The notes under the pieces were generated by a model that was not told where the DNA came from, searched no databases, and was given only the letters and a program-made list of their open reading frames with translations. Position numbers and translations under genes: made by a program. This document shows, one piece after another, positions 8,943 through 17,415 of a stretch of DNA of 64,000 nt. This stretch comes from an uncultured Bacillota bacterium (GTDB taxonomy: Bacteria > Bacillota > Clostridia > Lachnospirales > Lachnospiraceae), in the NCBI GenBank assembly GCA_958352855.1, contig CATWQE010000001.1:62001-126000 (forward strand), read 5' to 3'. How positions within the stretch are numbered: position 1 is the stretch's first letter; each line of letters starts with the position of its first letter.

Positions 8943-8972
8943 CTGGAGTATACTCCAGATTTGTGTTAGGAT
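8943..8972 (+). promoter_or_regulatory. Perfect palindrome and extended -10 of the merR-family gene
   Basis: CTGGAGTATACTCCAG (8943-8958) is a perfect 16-bp palindrome of the kind bound by MerR dimers. It lies where the -35 would be for an extended -10 TGTTAGGAT (TAGGAT at 8967-8972) reading into the regulator gene at 8998. Binding here would fit autorepression. Confidence 0.65.
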
Positions 8973-8997
8973 AAAAAAAGAACAGGAGGTATCTCTT

Positions 8998-10236
8998 ATG
9001 CGAATTGGAAAAGTATCAGAACTATATCATATTTCTGTGGATAATCTTTATTATTATATCAAATACGGTCTTCTGGTTCCTCCCCGTCCAAAGGGACAGT
9101 ATGTCTTTGACCAGGCTACTCTTAAAGATTTGGAATGGATTCTGGAATTAAAGGAGCTTGAGTTTTCTCTCAGGGAAATCCACATCATTCTATCTCTGAA
9201 ACGGGTGTCAGGGCTGGCAGACCCCCAGGATGTGGAGGAACTGAAGGCTATCTATACTGGAAAACGTGATTTCTGTCTCCGGGAAATTCAGCAAAAGCAA
9301 AAAATCATTGGACATCTGGAAGAAAAAATCAAGGAGCTTGACCGGCACCCTGCTTCTGCTACTTTAAAAACAGGAGTTCCCCTGTCCATGCTGTCTCTCC
9401 TTTGCTGTCCTGTATGCAAAGGCTCCCTGTCTCTTACAGATGTGGAAATGGACCAGCGTTTCCTCTATCATGGCGCTCTTGGATGCTCCTGCGGCTATGA
9501 AGCAGTCATTGACAAGGGGATTCTCATGACGCCAAATAAAAATACCAATCTTCAGGATACTCCTGATGTAACCCGGGAATTGTATAAAGACCTCCCCCCA
9601 CAACTGATTACCATGTTTCAGCGCTCCTACAACTGGATGCTGGAACGCATGGAACAGGTTGATTTACACCACAAGGTTATTGCCGAAACTTATATCAATG
9701 CCTGGTTCTTCATGCACAATCATCTGGAATACCTTCCTGGGGACAGCCGTTATATTGTCATTGACAAATACCCGGAAACTCTGTTGATGTATAAGCATCT
9801 CATTGAAAAACAGCGCCCGGATCTGGATATTTTGTATCTGGCGGACAGCAGTACCACTTTTCCTTTAAAATCAGAGTGTATTGATCTGCATCTGGATTTT
9901 TTTGCGGTAAATGAACATAATTTTTACCATCCCAGCTTTTTGTACCAGGAGCTGCGCCCTTATCTAAGTCCCCATGCAGATGTAATCGGCACCTATTTCT
10001 ACTTTGAGCATGCTCCAAAATCCATGAAGCTGCTCCTTAGTATGTATCCGGAATGTTCCTGCCAGAACTTTCAAAATTCTTATTTCCATGAGGAGCTGAG
10101 AAAAAACGGTTTTCAACTGCTCTCAGAAGAGGATTGTGGATTTACCACTGATTCAGGAAACAACCTGGGCTTTGGTTTCCATATAAAGGGTGAAAAAATG
10201 CACCTTCTTCCTTATCATGGAAAAAGGTGCAGATAA
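8998..10236 (+). CDS. MerR regulator fused to zinc ribbon and methyltransferase-like domain
   Basis: A 412-residue fusion. Residues 1-70 are a MerR winged helix (MRIGKVSELYHISVDNLYYY) and 85-118 a coiled coil. A small zinc ribbon follows with C137, C140, C163 and C165 (CPVC and CSCGYE). The C-terminal ~190 residues resemble a class I methyltransferase of the RlmA type: strand 2 with its acidic residue (YIVIDKYPE, D256) and the motif after it (LADSSTTFPL...IDLHLD). The glycine-rich SAM loop that should precede D256 is missing, so the domain may bind a ligand without catalysis. AGGAGG lies eight bases before the start. It probably controls the divergent hisD-family gene and itself. The effector is unknown. 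Confidence 0.82.
   Translation: MRIGKVSELYHISVDNLYYYIKYGLLVPPRPKGQYVFDQATLKDLEWILELKELEFSLREIHIILSLKRVSGLADPQDVEELKAIYTGKRDFCLREIQQKQKIIGHLEEKIKELDRHPASATLKTGVPLSMLSLLCCPVCKGSLSLTDVEMDQRFLYHGALGCSCGYEAVIDKGILMTPNKNTNLQDTPDVTRELYKDLPPQLITMFQRSYNWMLERMEQVDLHHKVIAETYINAWFFMHNHLEYLPGDSRYIVIDKYPETLLMYKHLIEKQRPDLDILYLADSSTTFPLKSECIDLHLDFFAVNEHNFYHPSFLYQELRPYLSPHADVIGTYFYFEHAPKSMKLLLSMYPECSCQNFQNSYFHEELRKNGFQLLSEEDCGFTTDSGNNLGFGFHIKGEKMHLLPYHGKRCR
10193..10231 (-). terminator. Terminator of apeB, inside the convergent gene
   Basis: On the minus strand a hairpin with an 8-bp closing stem TGCACCTT/AAGGTGCA (10199-10231) is followed by six U (10193-10198). It lies beyond the apeB stop (10241) and within the last codons of the convergent regulator gene. 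Confidence 0.7.
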
Positions 10237-10240
10237 TATC

Positions 10241-11509
10241 TCAGGCAAAAAGTTTTTTCGCTACTTCTACTAAATAATAGGTATCTTTCACTCCTGCTGT
10301 CTCATATGGGGAGTGCATTGCAAGAAGCGGAAGTCCAATATCAACACTGTTTAACGCTACCTTTGTATTTGAAATATTTCCAAGGGTAGAACCGCCTGGA
10401 ACATCAGAGTGATTGGTAAAGGTCTGATATGGAACTTCTGCTTGTTTGCATAAATCTTTAAACATGGCTGCTGATACAGCATCTGTACAATATTTCTGGT
10501 TTCCTGCATATTTAATCACAATTCCCTGATTTAATACAGGACGGTTTACAGGATCTGCTTTTTCTGTGTAGTTTGGATGCAGGGCATGTCCATTATCCGC
10601 AGATACCATGAAGCTGTCTGCCAGGGTTCTTAAATAATCTTCATAGTCCATGCCAAGAGCGCGTGTCATACGCACTAACACATCATACAGGAAGGTGGAT
10701 GCCGCACCCTGCTTTGTGCTGCTTCCTACTTCTTCATTGTCCAGCACACAGTGAACTGCCACATGCTCTTTTTTCTCCCCGCCCAGGAAGCCTTTCAAAG
10801 AGGCAAAGGCACACTGCAAATCATCCAGTCTTCCTACGGATAAAAATTCTTCCTGCGCGCCCCAGATGCTTCCCTTTTGTCTGTTATACAGAAACAGGTC
10901 ATGTCCCAGAATGTCTTCTGCTTTTACACCGACGTTCTGTGCTACTGCCTCCATGAAGGTATCTTTTGCCCCGATTTCTCCATACAGAGGCAGCATATCC
11001 TTCTGTGCGCTATACTGATAACCATCATTAATCTGGCGGCTCATGTGAATAGCCAGATTGGGAATCATAAGAAGGTCTCTGTCAATATCCACCAGCTTTG
11101 TAACAAAGGCATTGTTTTCTTTCACCACAACCCGTCCGGCTACGGAAAGAGGGCGGTCAAACCATGGAGCGCAAATCATGCCGCCATACTTCTCCACATT
11201 CAGCTTCACATACTTGTTTTCCACAGTCATTTCCGGATTATCTTTGATTTTGAAAGATGGTGAATCACTGTGGCTTGCCATAATGCGAAAACCCTTCCAC
11301 TCTCCCTGTGGCACTGAAAAAGCAATGATGGCTGAATCATTTCTGGTCACAAAATAGTTTCCGCCTTTTTCTATCTGCCACTTTTCATTTTCTTTTAATT
11401 CCTGATAACCTTCCTGTTTCAATGTTTCCTTCATGGCTGCAACTGCCTGGAAGCAGGTAGGGCTTTTTTCTATAAATGCAATTAATTCCTTTGCTGTCTG
11501 CTGAAACAT
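10241..11509 (-). CDS. apeB: M18 family aspartyl aminopeptidase
   Basis: A 422-residue zinc aminopeptidase of the M18 family, which removes N-terminal acidic residues from peptides in the cytoplasm. Metal-site motifs are present: FRIMASHSDSPSFKIK (His-x-Asp), VLDNEEVGSSTKQGA (Glu-Glu), FMVSADNGHALHPNY (Asp) and a C-terminal LLAMHSPYETAGVKD (His). The length matches bacterial ApeB. An AGAGG site precedes the start. It follows the molybdenum hydroxylase operon after 28 bases in the same direction and may be read partly from it. It ends four bases from the convergent MerR-family gene and has a terminator inside that gene. Confidence 0.93.
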   Translation of the reverse strand: MFQQTAKELIAFIEKSPTCFQAVAAMKETLKQEGYQELKENEKWQIEKGGNYFVTRNDSAIIAFSVPQGEWKGFRIMASHSDSPSFKIKDNPEMTVENKYVKLNVEKYGGMICAPWFDRPLSVAGRVVVKENNAFVTKLVDIDRDLLMIPNLAIHMSRQINDGYQYSAQKDMLPLYGEIGAKDTFMEAVAQNVGVKAEDILGHDLFLYNRQKGSIWGAQEEFLSVGRLDDLQCAFASLKGFLGGEKKEHVAVHCVLDNEEVGSSTKQGAASTFLYDVLVRMTRALGMDYEDYLRTLADSFMVSADNGHALHPNYTEKADPVNRPVLNQGIVIKYAGNQKYCTDAVSAAMFKDLCKQAEVPYQTFTNHSDVPGGSTLGNISNTKVALNSVDIGLPLLAMHSPYETAGVKDTYYLVEVAKKLFA

Positions 11510-11537
11510 GTTTTTTGCCTCTTTTCTATATTGTTTT

Positions 11538-13829
11538 CTATTTGTTTTCCTGTCTTTTTAACAATTCCATTGCAATTTTTTCTGCGGTAATGGGCATCTC
11601 GCGGATGCGGACTCCCACTGCATGATCTACTGCATTGGCAATGGCCGGACATGGGGTATTAATAACAATCTCACCAATGGATTTCGCCCCAAATGGATGA
11701 GATTTTTCATAACTTGGGGCAAATTCCACACGAATCTTGCCCACATCCTGTCTGGTTGGAATCTTATACTGCATAAAGGAATTGTTCCGAAGCTGGCCTT
11801 TTTCATTGTACTGGATATCTTCATAAAGCGCCATGCCGATTCCCTGTCCGATTCCGCCTTCTGTCTGTACTCTTGCCAGATTTGGGTTAATGGGTGTTCC
11901 ACAGTCTACCACCGCCACATAATCCAGCAGTTCCAGACTTCCGGTCTCCTTGTCAATCTCAACCTCTGCCATACCTACCATGAAAGGCGGCGGGGAAATC
12001 TTGGAAGAGCGGGTGGCAGACGCCTGAAGATTCACATTATTTCCGCAGGTTCCTTTTACTGCAATTTCTTCCAAAGTTACTTTCCGGTCTCCATCCAGTT
12101 CATAAACCACTTTTCCGTCAAAATCTACTTCTTCCGGCTTTTTCTCCAGCATTTCTGCTCCAAGCTTCTGAATCTGTGCGCGAAGCTTCTGGCAGGCATC
12201 GGTAACTGCCATACCGGTCACATAAGTAGTGGCAGAGGCATAAGAGCCGGAATCATAAGGAGATACGTCTGTATCTACCCCAAATGCCACAATATTATCA
12301 ATATCAGTTTCCAGAATATCTGCTGCCATCTGAGAAAGGATAGTGTCACATCCGGTTCCCATATCCGTTGCCCCAAGGTTTAAGGTATAAGAGCCGTCCT
12401 CTCCTAATTTCACCTCTGCGCCGCCGATATCAACACCTGCAATGGAAGAGCCCTGCATGGCCAGCGCTGCGCCTACTGCCCTTACTTTTCCATTTCCCAT
12501 GTCCTTCACAGGATATTTCTCATCCCAGCCAATCATTTCTTTGGCTTTTTCCACACATTTATCCAAGGTACAGCTTGTAACAACCGGACAGCCATCATAT
12601 CCCAGAAACGGGTCTCCCTCGCGGGACAAGTTCAGCTCCCTGAATTTGACCGGATCCATGCCCATTTCATGAGCCAGCTCATCCACTGCAGACTCCACTG
12701 CAAAGATTCCCTGAGTAGCCCCGTAACCTCTGTAAGCTCCTGCAGACATACGGTTGGTATACACTACTTCATAAGTAAAACGATATGCTTCTTTTTTCCC
12801 ATATAATCCCAGAGGCTTATGACCGGAAAGTCCTACGGTAGTAGGTCCATGCTCCCCATAAGCGCCTGTGTTGGATAAGGTATGAATATCCATGGCTTTT
12901 AAAATACCATGTTCATCTGCCCCCAGACGTACCCGCACTTCCATTTCATGACGTGGTGAGGAACAAATCTGAGATTCATAGCGGGAATATACCAGCTTGG
13001 CAGGCTTTTTAGTCTTTAAGGTAACAAGCGCCGGATAAACTTCTGTTACAGACGTCTGTTTCGCGCCAAAACCGCCTCCAATACGCGGTTTGATTACACG
13101 CACATTGGATGCGCCGATTCCCAGCGCGCTTCCCAGGATTCTTCTCACATGGAAAGGAACCTGTGTGGAGGTTACCACATTCATCCGTCCGAAATGATCC
13201 AGATAAGTATAGCTTCGGAAGGTCTCCATCATAGCCTGCTGGTTTGCCTTGGTATGATAGGTTCTGTCAATAGTATATTTACATGCTTTTAAAACAGCTT
13301 CCACGTCTCCAGAGCTTTCTTCCCGGGCAGCGCAGAGATTCCGCTTATTATCTGCTCCCACCGGCACTCTGGATTCCCAGTTGTCTTCCGGGTGAATCAC
13401 TACCGGGTTATCCTTAGCTTCATGAAAGTCCAGAACTGCCTCAAGCACCTGATATTTCACTTTAATGAGTTTTAATGCCTTGTCAACTGCTTTCTCATTT
13501 TCTCCTGCTACAATGGCCACAGCATCTCCTACAAAACGTACTCTCTGATCCAGAATCAGACGGTCATAAGGACTCAATTCGGGATAGGTCTGTCCTGCAA
13601 AGGTGAAGCGATCCTGCGGAACGTCTTGATAAGTAAGTATACAGGCAATCCCCGGTACTTGAAGGGCAGCCTGTGTGTCAATTTCTTCAATCAGCGCATG
13701 GGCATGAGGGCTTCTAAGAAGCTTCACAATCAGGCAGTCCTTTGGCGCCAGATCATCTGTATACACCGGCTGACCTGTTACAAGGGCCATGGCATCTTTT
13801 TTTTCTACCGATGTGTTTACATATTTCAT
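11538..13829 (-). CDS. Molybdenum hydroxylase large subunit (xanthine dehydrogenase family)
   Basis: The 763-residue molybdopterin-binding subunit of a three-part xanthine dehydrogenase-family enzyme. Family motifs in order: an N-terminal a/b hammerhead domain (GQPVYTDDL), RIGGGFGAKQT near residue 230, GAYRGYGATQGIF near 355, DMGTGCDTILSQ near 480, and HPFGAKSIGEIVINT near 720 with the catalytic glutamate. It hydroxylates a heterocycle or aldehyde at the molybdenum centre and passes electrons to the FeS and FAD subunits. The start overlaps the FeS gene by four bases. The substrate is not fixed by sequence: purines are most common, but nicotinate and others are possible. Selenium-dependent members of this family exist in gut Firmicutes. 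Molybdopterin genes are not in the window. Confidence 0.92.
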   Translation of the reverse strand: MKYVNTSVEKKDAMALVTGQPVYTDDLAPKDCLIVKLLRSPHAHALIEEIDTQAALQVPGIACILTYQDVPQDRFTFAGQTYPELSPYDRLILDQRVRFVGDAVAIVAGENEKAVDKALKLIKVKYQVLEAVLDFHEAKDNPVVIHPEDNWESRVPVGADNKRNLCAAREESSGDVEAVLKACKYTIDRTYHTKANQQAMMETFRSYTYLDHFGRMNVVTSTQVPFHVRRILGSALGIGASNVRVIKPRIGGGFGAKQTSVTEVYPALVTLKTKKPAKLVYSRYESQICSSPRHEMEVRVRLGADEHGILKAMDIHTLSNTGAYGEHGPTTVGLSGHKPLGLYGKKEAYRFTYEVVYTNRMSAGAYRGYGATQGIFAVESAVDELAHEMGMDPVKFRELNLSREGDPFLGYDGCPVVTSCTLDKCVEKAKEMIGWDEKYPVKDMGNGKVRAVGAALAMQGSSIAGVDIGGAEVKLGEDGSYTLNLGATDMGTGCDTILSQMAADILETDIDNIVAFGVDTDVSPYDSGSYASATTYVTGMAVTDACQKLRAQIQKLGAEMLEKKPEEVDFDGKVVYELDGDRKVTLEEIAVKGTCGNNVNLQASATRSSKISPPPFMVGMAEVEIDKETGSLELLDYVAVVDCGTPINPNLARVQTEGGIGQGIGMALYEDIQYNEKGQLRNNSFMQYKIPTRQDVGKIRVEFAPSYEKSHPFGAKSIGEIVINTPCPAIANAVDHAVGVRIREMPITAEKIAMELLKRQENK

Positions 13830-14305
13830 TCCTTATCCTCCCCCTTTTTCTGCTGTTTTTTATATTCCAGGTAATTCAGAATGCTTCTGGTTTGTCCCAT
13901 AAAACCGCTGCACCGGCAAAGATTTCCTGCTAAATATTCATTAATTTCCGCTTCTGTAGGATTTTCTAATTCTTTTAACATAGCAAAAATATTCATTAAA
14001 AATCCCGGATTGCAGAAACCGCACTGTTCTGCCCCCTGTTTTGCCAGAAAACCGCCAATTTCCTCTGCCTCTTTTTGCATTCCTTCCAGGGTTACCACAT
14101 GCTTCCCATCTGCTCTGGCAGCCAGAAAACTACAGGACAACACTGGTTTTTCCTCTAAAAGTACGGTGCAAAGTCCGCAGTTTGCAGTTTCACAGCCTCT
14201 TTTCACACTATAGCAGCCTTTTTCTCTTAACAAATCCAGTAGCAGCATGTCCGGCTGAATTTCTTCCTGGATTTTCTTTCCGTTTAACCAGAATTTAATT
14301 TCCAT
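13826..14305 (-). CDS. Molybdenum hydroxylase 2Fe-2S subunit
   Basis: A 159-residue ferredoxin-like subunit with both iron-sulfur clusters of the family. The N-terminal plant-type cluster has Cys residues in the CYSVKRGCETANCGLC region plus a later SC. The C-terminal helical cluster has QCGFCNPG and NLCRCSG. It carries electrons between the molybdenum and FAD subunits. It overlaps the large-subunit gene by four bases and touches the FAD-subunit stop by one base, so all three are translated together. Length is normal. Confidence 0.95.
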   Translation of the reverse strand: MEIKFWLNGKKIQEEIQPDMLLLDLLREKGCYSVKRGCETANCGLCTVLLEEKPVLSCSFLAARADGKHVVTLEGMQKEAEEIGGFLAKQGAEQCGFCNPGFLMNIFAMLKELENPTEAEINEYLAGNLCRCSGFMGQTRSILNYLEYKKQQKKGEDKE

Positions 14306-15138
14306 TATTCCATTCCTCCTGCCTGTGATTCTTTCGAAGCTGCTGCAAGAAGCGCTCTTTTTGTAAGAACTTTTACCAGGAGGCTTCTGTATTCCCTGGA
14401 AGCTCTCATATTGCTTCCGGTTTTCACCTGACCCTGCACATAAGTTCCAAAAGCTTCTGTTGCTGCTTCCTGTTCTTCCCTGGACAGATTCAAAAAGTCT
14501 TTTAGCATACCTTCCTTATCTTCAATGACTCTTGCTCTGGAAGGACATGCTCCTACAACGGTTTTCACCTGACCCTTAGCGTCTAAAGATAAAGCGCAGG
14601 TAAGCACCGGAAAATCGGTCTTGCTGTTTCTCTGGCTGAGATAAACAGTTTTCATTGGCTGTTTCTTCACAATAATCCGTACCAAAATATCCCGGTCACG
14701 TTTGCCTGCTGCAAATTCCTCCATGGAAACAATGCCGCCTTTATATAATTCCACATAAGAGTCCATAGCTAAAAACATGGTCAGTACATCGGAAAATCCG
14801 AATCTTCCAAAAATACTGCCGCCCACTGTAGCGCAATTTCTAAACTGCACCCCAACAATATGGCGCAGACTTTCTTTCATTGCTCCATTGGTGTATGCTG
14901 CCAGACCCTGGTGGGTTTCCAGTGCCCGAAGAGAAGTCATGGCTCCAATACGGAACTCTTCTTCTGTCTCTTCTATAGTATCTAATCCTAATCCTGATAA
15001 ATCAATAGCTGTGCTGACCATACGGTTTCCCATTTTCAGCCACACCATTCCGCCTAATACACAGGCCGATTTCTTCTGATTCAGCTCATAAGCCTCTTCC
15101 AGGTCCCTGACCTTTCTGTATTCCTTGATTTTTAACAT
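14305..15138 (-). CDS. Molybdenum hydroxylase FAD-binding subunit
   Basis: The 277-residue FAD subunit (CO-dehydrogenase medium-subunit type) and the first gene of the operon. FAD contact motifs are visible: VLGGMVWLKMGN near residue 28, IGAMTSLRALE near 65, and CATVGGSIFGRFGFSDVL near 100. It accepts electrons from the FeS subunit and passes them to NAD or another acceptor. The start follows AGAGGAT. The promoter at 15233-15262 and a strong terminator hairpin at 15170-15196 precede it, so the operon is probably controlled by attenuation. Confidence 0.92.
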   Translation of the reverse strand: MLKIKEYRKVRDLEEAYELNQKKSACVLGGMVWLKMGNRMVSTAIDLSGLGLDTIEETEEEFRIGAMTSLRALETHQGLAAYTNGAMKESLRHIVGVQFRNCATVGGSIFGRFGFSDVLTMFLAMDSYVELYKGGIVSMEEFAAGKRDRDILVRIIVKKQPMKTVYLSQRNSKTDFPVLTCALSLDAKGQVKTVVGACPSRARVIEDKEGMLKDFLNLSREEQEAATEAFGTYVQGQVKTGSNMRASREYRSLLVKVLTKRALLAAASKESQAGGME

Positions 15139-15169
15139 TTCTTATCCTCTTTACTTTCCAAATAACTGT

Positions 15170-15196
15170 AAAAAAGAATCTTGCTTGCAAGATTCT
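15170..15196 (-). terminator. Leader terminator (candidate attenuator) of the molybdenum hydroxylase operon
   Basis: On the minus strand a perfect 10-bp stem (AGAATCTTGC with GCAAGATTCT, 2-base core between the arms) runs directly into a U-run. It lies after the promoter at 15233-15262 and about 32 bases before the first start codon, so most transcripts should stop here unless something intervenes. The leader before it is only about 30 bases. Confidence 0.68.
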
Positions 15197-15232
15197 CCGC
15201 TGCAGTGCTCCTATGTTGTTTTACCTGGTTTT

Positions 15233-15262
15233 AGTATAGCATATACATTTTAAGTGAAGCAA
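15233..15262 (-). promoter_or_regulatory. Promoter of the molybdenum hydroxylase operon
   Basis: On the minus strand, TTGCTT (15257-15262), an 18-bp spacer and TATACT (15233-15238), with TGC before the -10 (extended -10). Transcription would begin near 15226. Confidence 0.65.
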
Positions 15263-15342
15263 GCATTTTCTCTTTTCATTTCCTCAAATCTATATTAGAA
15301 TGTTACTATTCAAACAGAAAAGAGGAGATTAGAAAAGAAATC

Positions 15343-16713
15343 ATGAAACACACAACGGATTTAGGAAAAGATAAAATTCCCCTTCTGGTTCTGAAACTGG
15401 CAATCCCCTCCATGATTGCTCAGTTTGTCACTGTTCTGTACAGCATTATAGACCGGATGTTTATTGGAAATATAGAAGAAATCGGTGATATTGCTCTTGC
15501 GGGAGTGGGGGTGTGCGGGCCTATTGTAACTCTGCTCACCTCCTTTGGAACTCTCATTGGACTTGGGGGCTCCATTCTCATGGCCATGCGTATGGGAGCC
15601 GGGCAGAAAAAAGAAGCGCAGTCTATTCTTGCTCACAGTTTTGCTATGCTGGTGGCCTTTTCCGCTGTATTGACTCTGGTTTTCCTTCTGAGTAAAAAAT
15701 ACCTGCTGAACTGGTTTGGCGCCAGCCCCCTGACCTTTCCCTATGCAGATACTTATATGACCATTTACACAGTGGGAACCTTTTTCGCCCTTATGGCTAT
15801 TGGGCTGAACTATTTCATTACCTGCCAGGGCTTTCCCGCTGTCGGCATGTGTACCGTACTCATTGGCGCCATTACCAACATTGTGCTGGACCCTGTATTT
15901 ATCTTTGTTTTTGATATGGGTGTGGCAGGGGCTGCCTGGGCTACAGTAATCGCCCAGTTTGCCTCCTGTTCCTTTGCCTTTTGTTTTCTGATTGGAAAAA
16001 AGGTTCCGGTACGAATTACAAGATTAAAAAAAGAAATGCTTTCCAAAAACATTACCTGCCGGATTTTAGGACTGGGCTTATCACCATTCCTGATTCTGGC
16101 AACAGACAGTGTCATTATTATTATCATGAACACTGTCTTGCAGCACTACGGAGGTCCAAAAGAAGGGGATTTGCTCATTACCTGCGCTACCATTGTGCAA
16201 AGCTATATGATGCTTATTACCGGTCCCATGCTTGGTATTTCCAGTGGAACCCAGGCTATTTTAAGCTATAATTACGGGGCAAAGGCTACCAGACGGGTAC
16301 GAAAGGCAGAGCGCTATATTTTACTTTTGTGCCTCTGCTTTACTTCCCTGATGTTTCTGCTGTCCAGAATTGTCCCCCAATACTTTATTGGAATTTTTAC
16401 CAGAGACCCGGGACTTACAGATTTATGTATCTGGGGCATCCACATTTTCACTCTTATGATTGTGCCCCTGAGTTTTCAGTACGTTTTTGTAGACGGCTTC
16501 ACTGCACTGGGAAGAAGCAAAACAGCGCTGTTTCTCTCCTTGTTCCGCAAGGGTGACTATGTACTGTTTACCATGATACTCCCCATCTTCTATGGAGCCA
16601 GAAGCGCCTTCTACGCACAGCCTCTGGCTGATGGCATTGCTGCTGTTATGTCAACCGTAGCATTTTTACTGATTTTCAAGAAACATTTGCAAAAACAGGA
16701 GGTTTCATTATGA
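15343..16713 (+). CDS. MATE family efflux transporter
   Basis: A 456-residue MATE exporter with about twelve membrane segments in two similar halves. The opening LLVLKLAIPSMIAQFVTVLYSIIDRMFIG is the standard first helix of the family (helix 1 spans roughly residues 11-37). Members extrude drugs or metabolites using Na+ or H+. The ribosome site GAGGAG is about 15 bases before the ATG, further than usual. The stop overlaps the next gene by four bases. It is divergent from the molybdenum hydroxylase operon. The exported compound is unknown. Confidence 0.93.
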   Translation: MKHTTDLGKDKIPLLVLKLAIPSMIAQFVTVLYSIIDRMFIGNIEEIGDIALAGVGVCGPIVTLLTSFGTLIGLGGSILMAMRMGAGQKKEAQSILAHSFAMLVAFSAVLTLVFLLSKKYLLNWFGASPLTFPYADTYMTIYTVGTFFALMAIGLNYFITCQGFPAVGMCTVLIGAITNIVLDPVFIFVFDMGVAGAAWATVIAQFASCSFAFCFLIGKKVPVRITRLKKEMLSKNITCRILGLGLSPFLILATDSVIIIIMNTVLQHYGGPKEGDLLITCATIVQSYMMLITGPMLGISSGTQAILSYNYGAKATRRVRKAERYILLLCLCFTSLMFLLSRIVPQYFIGIFTRDPGLTDLCIWGIHIFTLMIVPLSFQYVFVDGFTALGRSKTALFLSLFRKGDYVLFTMILPIFYGARSAFYAQPLADGIAAVMSTVAFLLIFKKHLQKQEVSL

Positions 16714-17366
16714 AAAAACACAGAAACTTACTTTTTAAGCCTGCACTTATCACTGTCCTCATCCTTTTCACTCTGACCAGTTGCGGAAAAGACGACAAGA
16801 AAAAAGCAGAAGAAGCAGAATTAGACGCTGTCTCTGCTTCTCTTAGCGGCACTCTGACTTCCTATACAGGCTCTCAGCTTTCCCTGAAAACTGAGGAGGG
16901 GGAAACTCTTACTTTTGATAATTGTTCCAATGCAAAGCTGGAGCTTGCAAACGGAATTGTTCCCGGAAATGAAGTTCTTCTGGTGTATGTGGGGGCTATA
17001 AAAGATACGGATACCAGCAATGTGAAAGTACGGAAAATCATTGTAGAAGATAATAATTCAGGATTAATTCCTGACAAAGAAGATGGCGTTATCAGCGGTT
17101 CTGCCGCCTCCGGCTCTACCTATTCTCCTGCCGGTGAGGATGAGCCGGCAAGCGGCGTAGACGTAGAAAAAACTTCTGGTACCGGAACCATCATAGGAGG
17201 CGTAAATGTCCGCAGTGATGCCAAAAGCGGCTCCGAAATTCTGGGACATCTAAGCGCTGGAGATTCTGTTACCATTACAGGAATCTGCGAAAACGGATGG
17301 TACCGGATTGTCTTTGAAGGAGGAACTGCTTTTATCTGGAAGGATTATGTGGAATATGAGAGGTGA
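16710..17366 (+). CDS. Lipoprotein with bacterial SH3 domain
   Basis: A 218-residue lipoprotein with lipobox LTSC at about residue 25. A beta-rich region (about 45-110) of unassigned fold is followed by a Gly/Ser/Asp-rich linker (about 115-160) and a C-terminal SH3b domain (about 160-215: GGVNVRSDAKSGSEILGHL, then WYRIVFEGGTAFIWKDYV). SH3b domains in exported proteins bind cell wall. It is coupled to the MATE gene by a four-base overlap, an unusual pairing. A terminator follows directly. Function unknown. Confidence 0.82.
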   Translation: MKKHRNLLFKPALITVLILFTLTSCGKDDKKKAEEAELDAVSASLSGTLTSYTGSQLSLKTEEGETLTFDNCSNAKLELANGIVPGNEVLLVYVGAIKDTDTSNVKVRKIIVEDNNSGLIPDKEDGVISGSAASGSTYSPAGEDEPASGVDVEKTSGTGTIIGGVNVRSDAKSGSEILGHLSAGDSVTITGICENGWYRIVFEGGTAFIWKDYVEYER

Positions 17367-17368
17367 GA

Positions 17369-17398
17369 GGGATGCGGCGAATGCTGCATCCCTGTTTT
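17369..17398 (+). terminator. Terminator of the MATE-lipoprotein operon
   Basis: GGGATGC pairs with GCATCCC (17369-17392) around a GC-containing loop, followed by TGTTTT. No U-run is present on the other strand, so it serves the plus-strand operon. Confidence 0.75.
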
Positions 17399-17415
17399 CA
17401 TAAAATTCCAAAAAC

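Noticed and set aside
11622..12383. A 253-codon plus-strand frame opposite the molybdenum hydroxylase large subunit.
   Set aside because: Antisense shadow of a conserved gene; composition is low-complexity Cys/His/Phe/Ile-rich as expected for a shadow.
15197..15232. A purine or molybdenum-cofactor riboswitch in the molybdenum hydroxylase leader.
   Set aside because: The leader before the terminator is about 30 bases, too short for those aptamers, and I see none of their core motifs.
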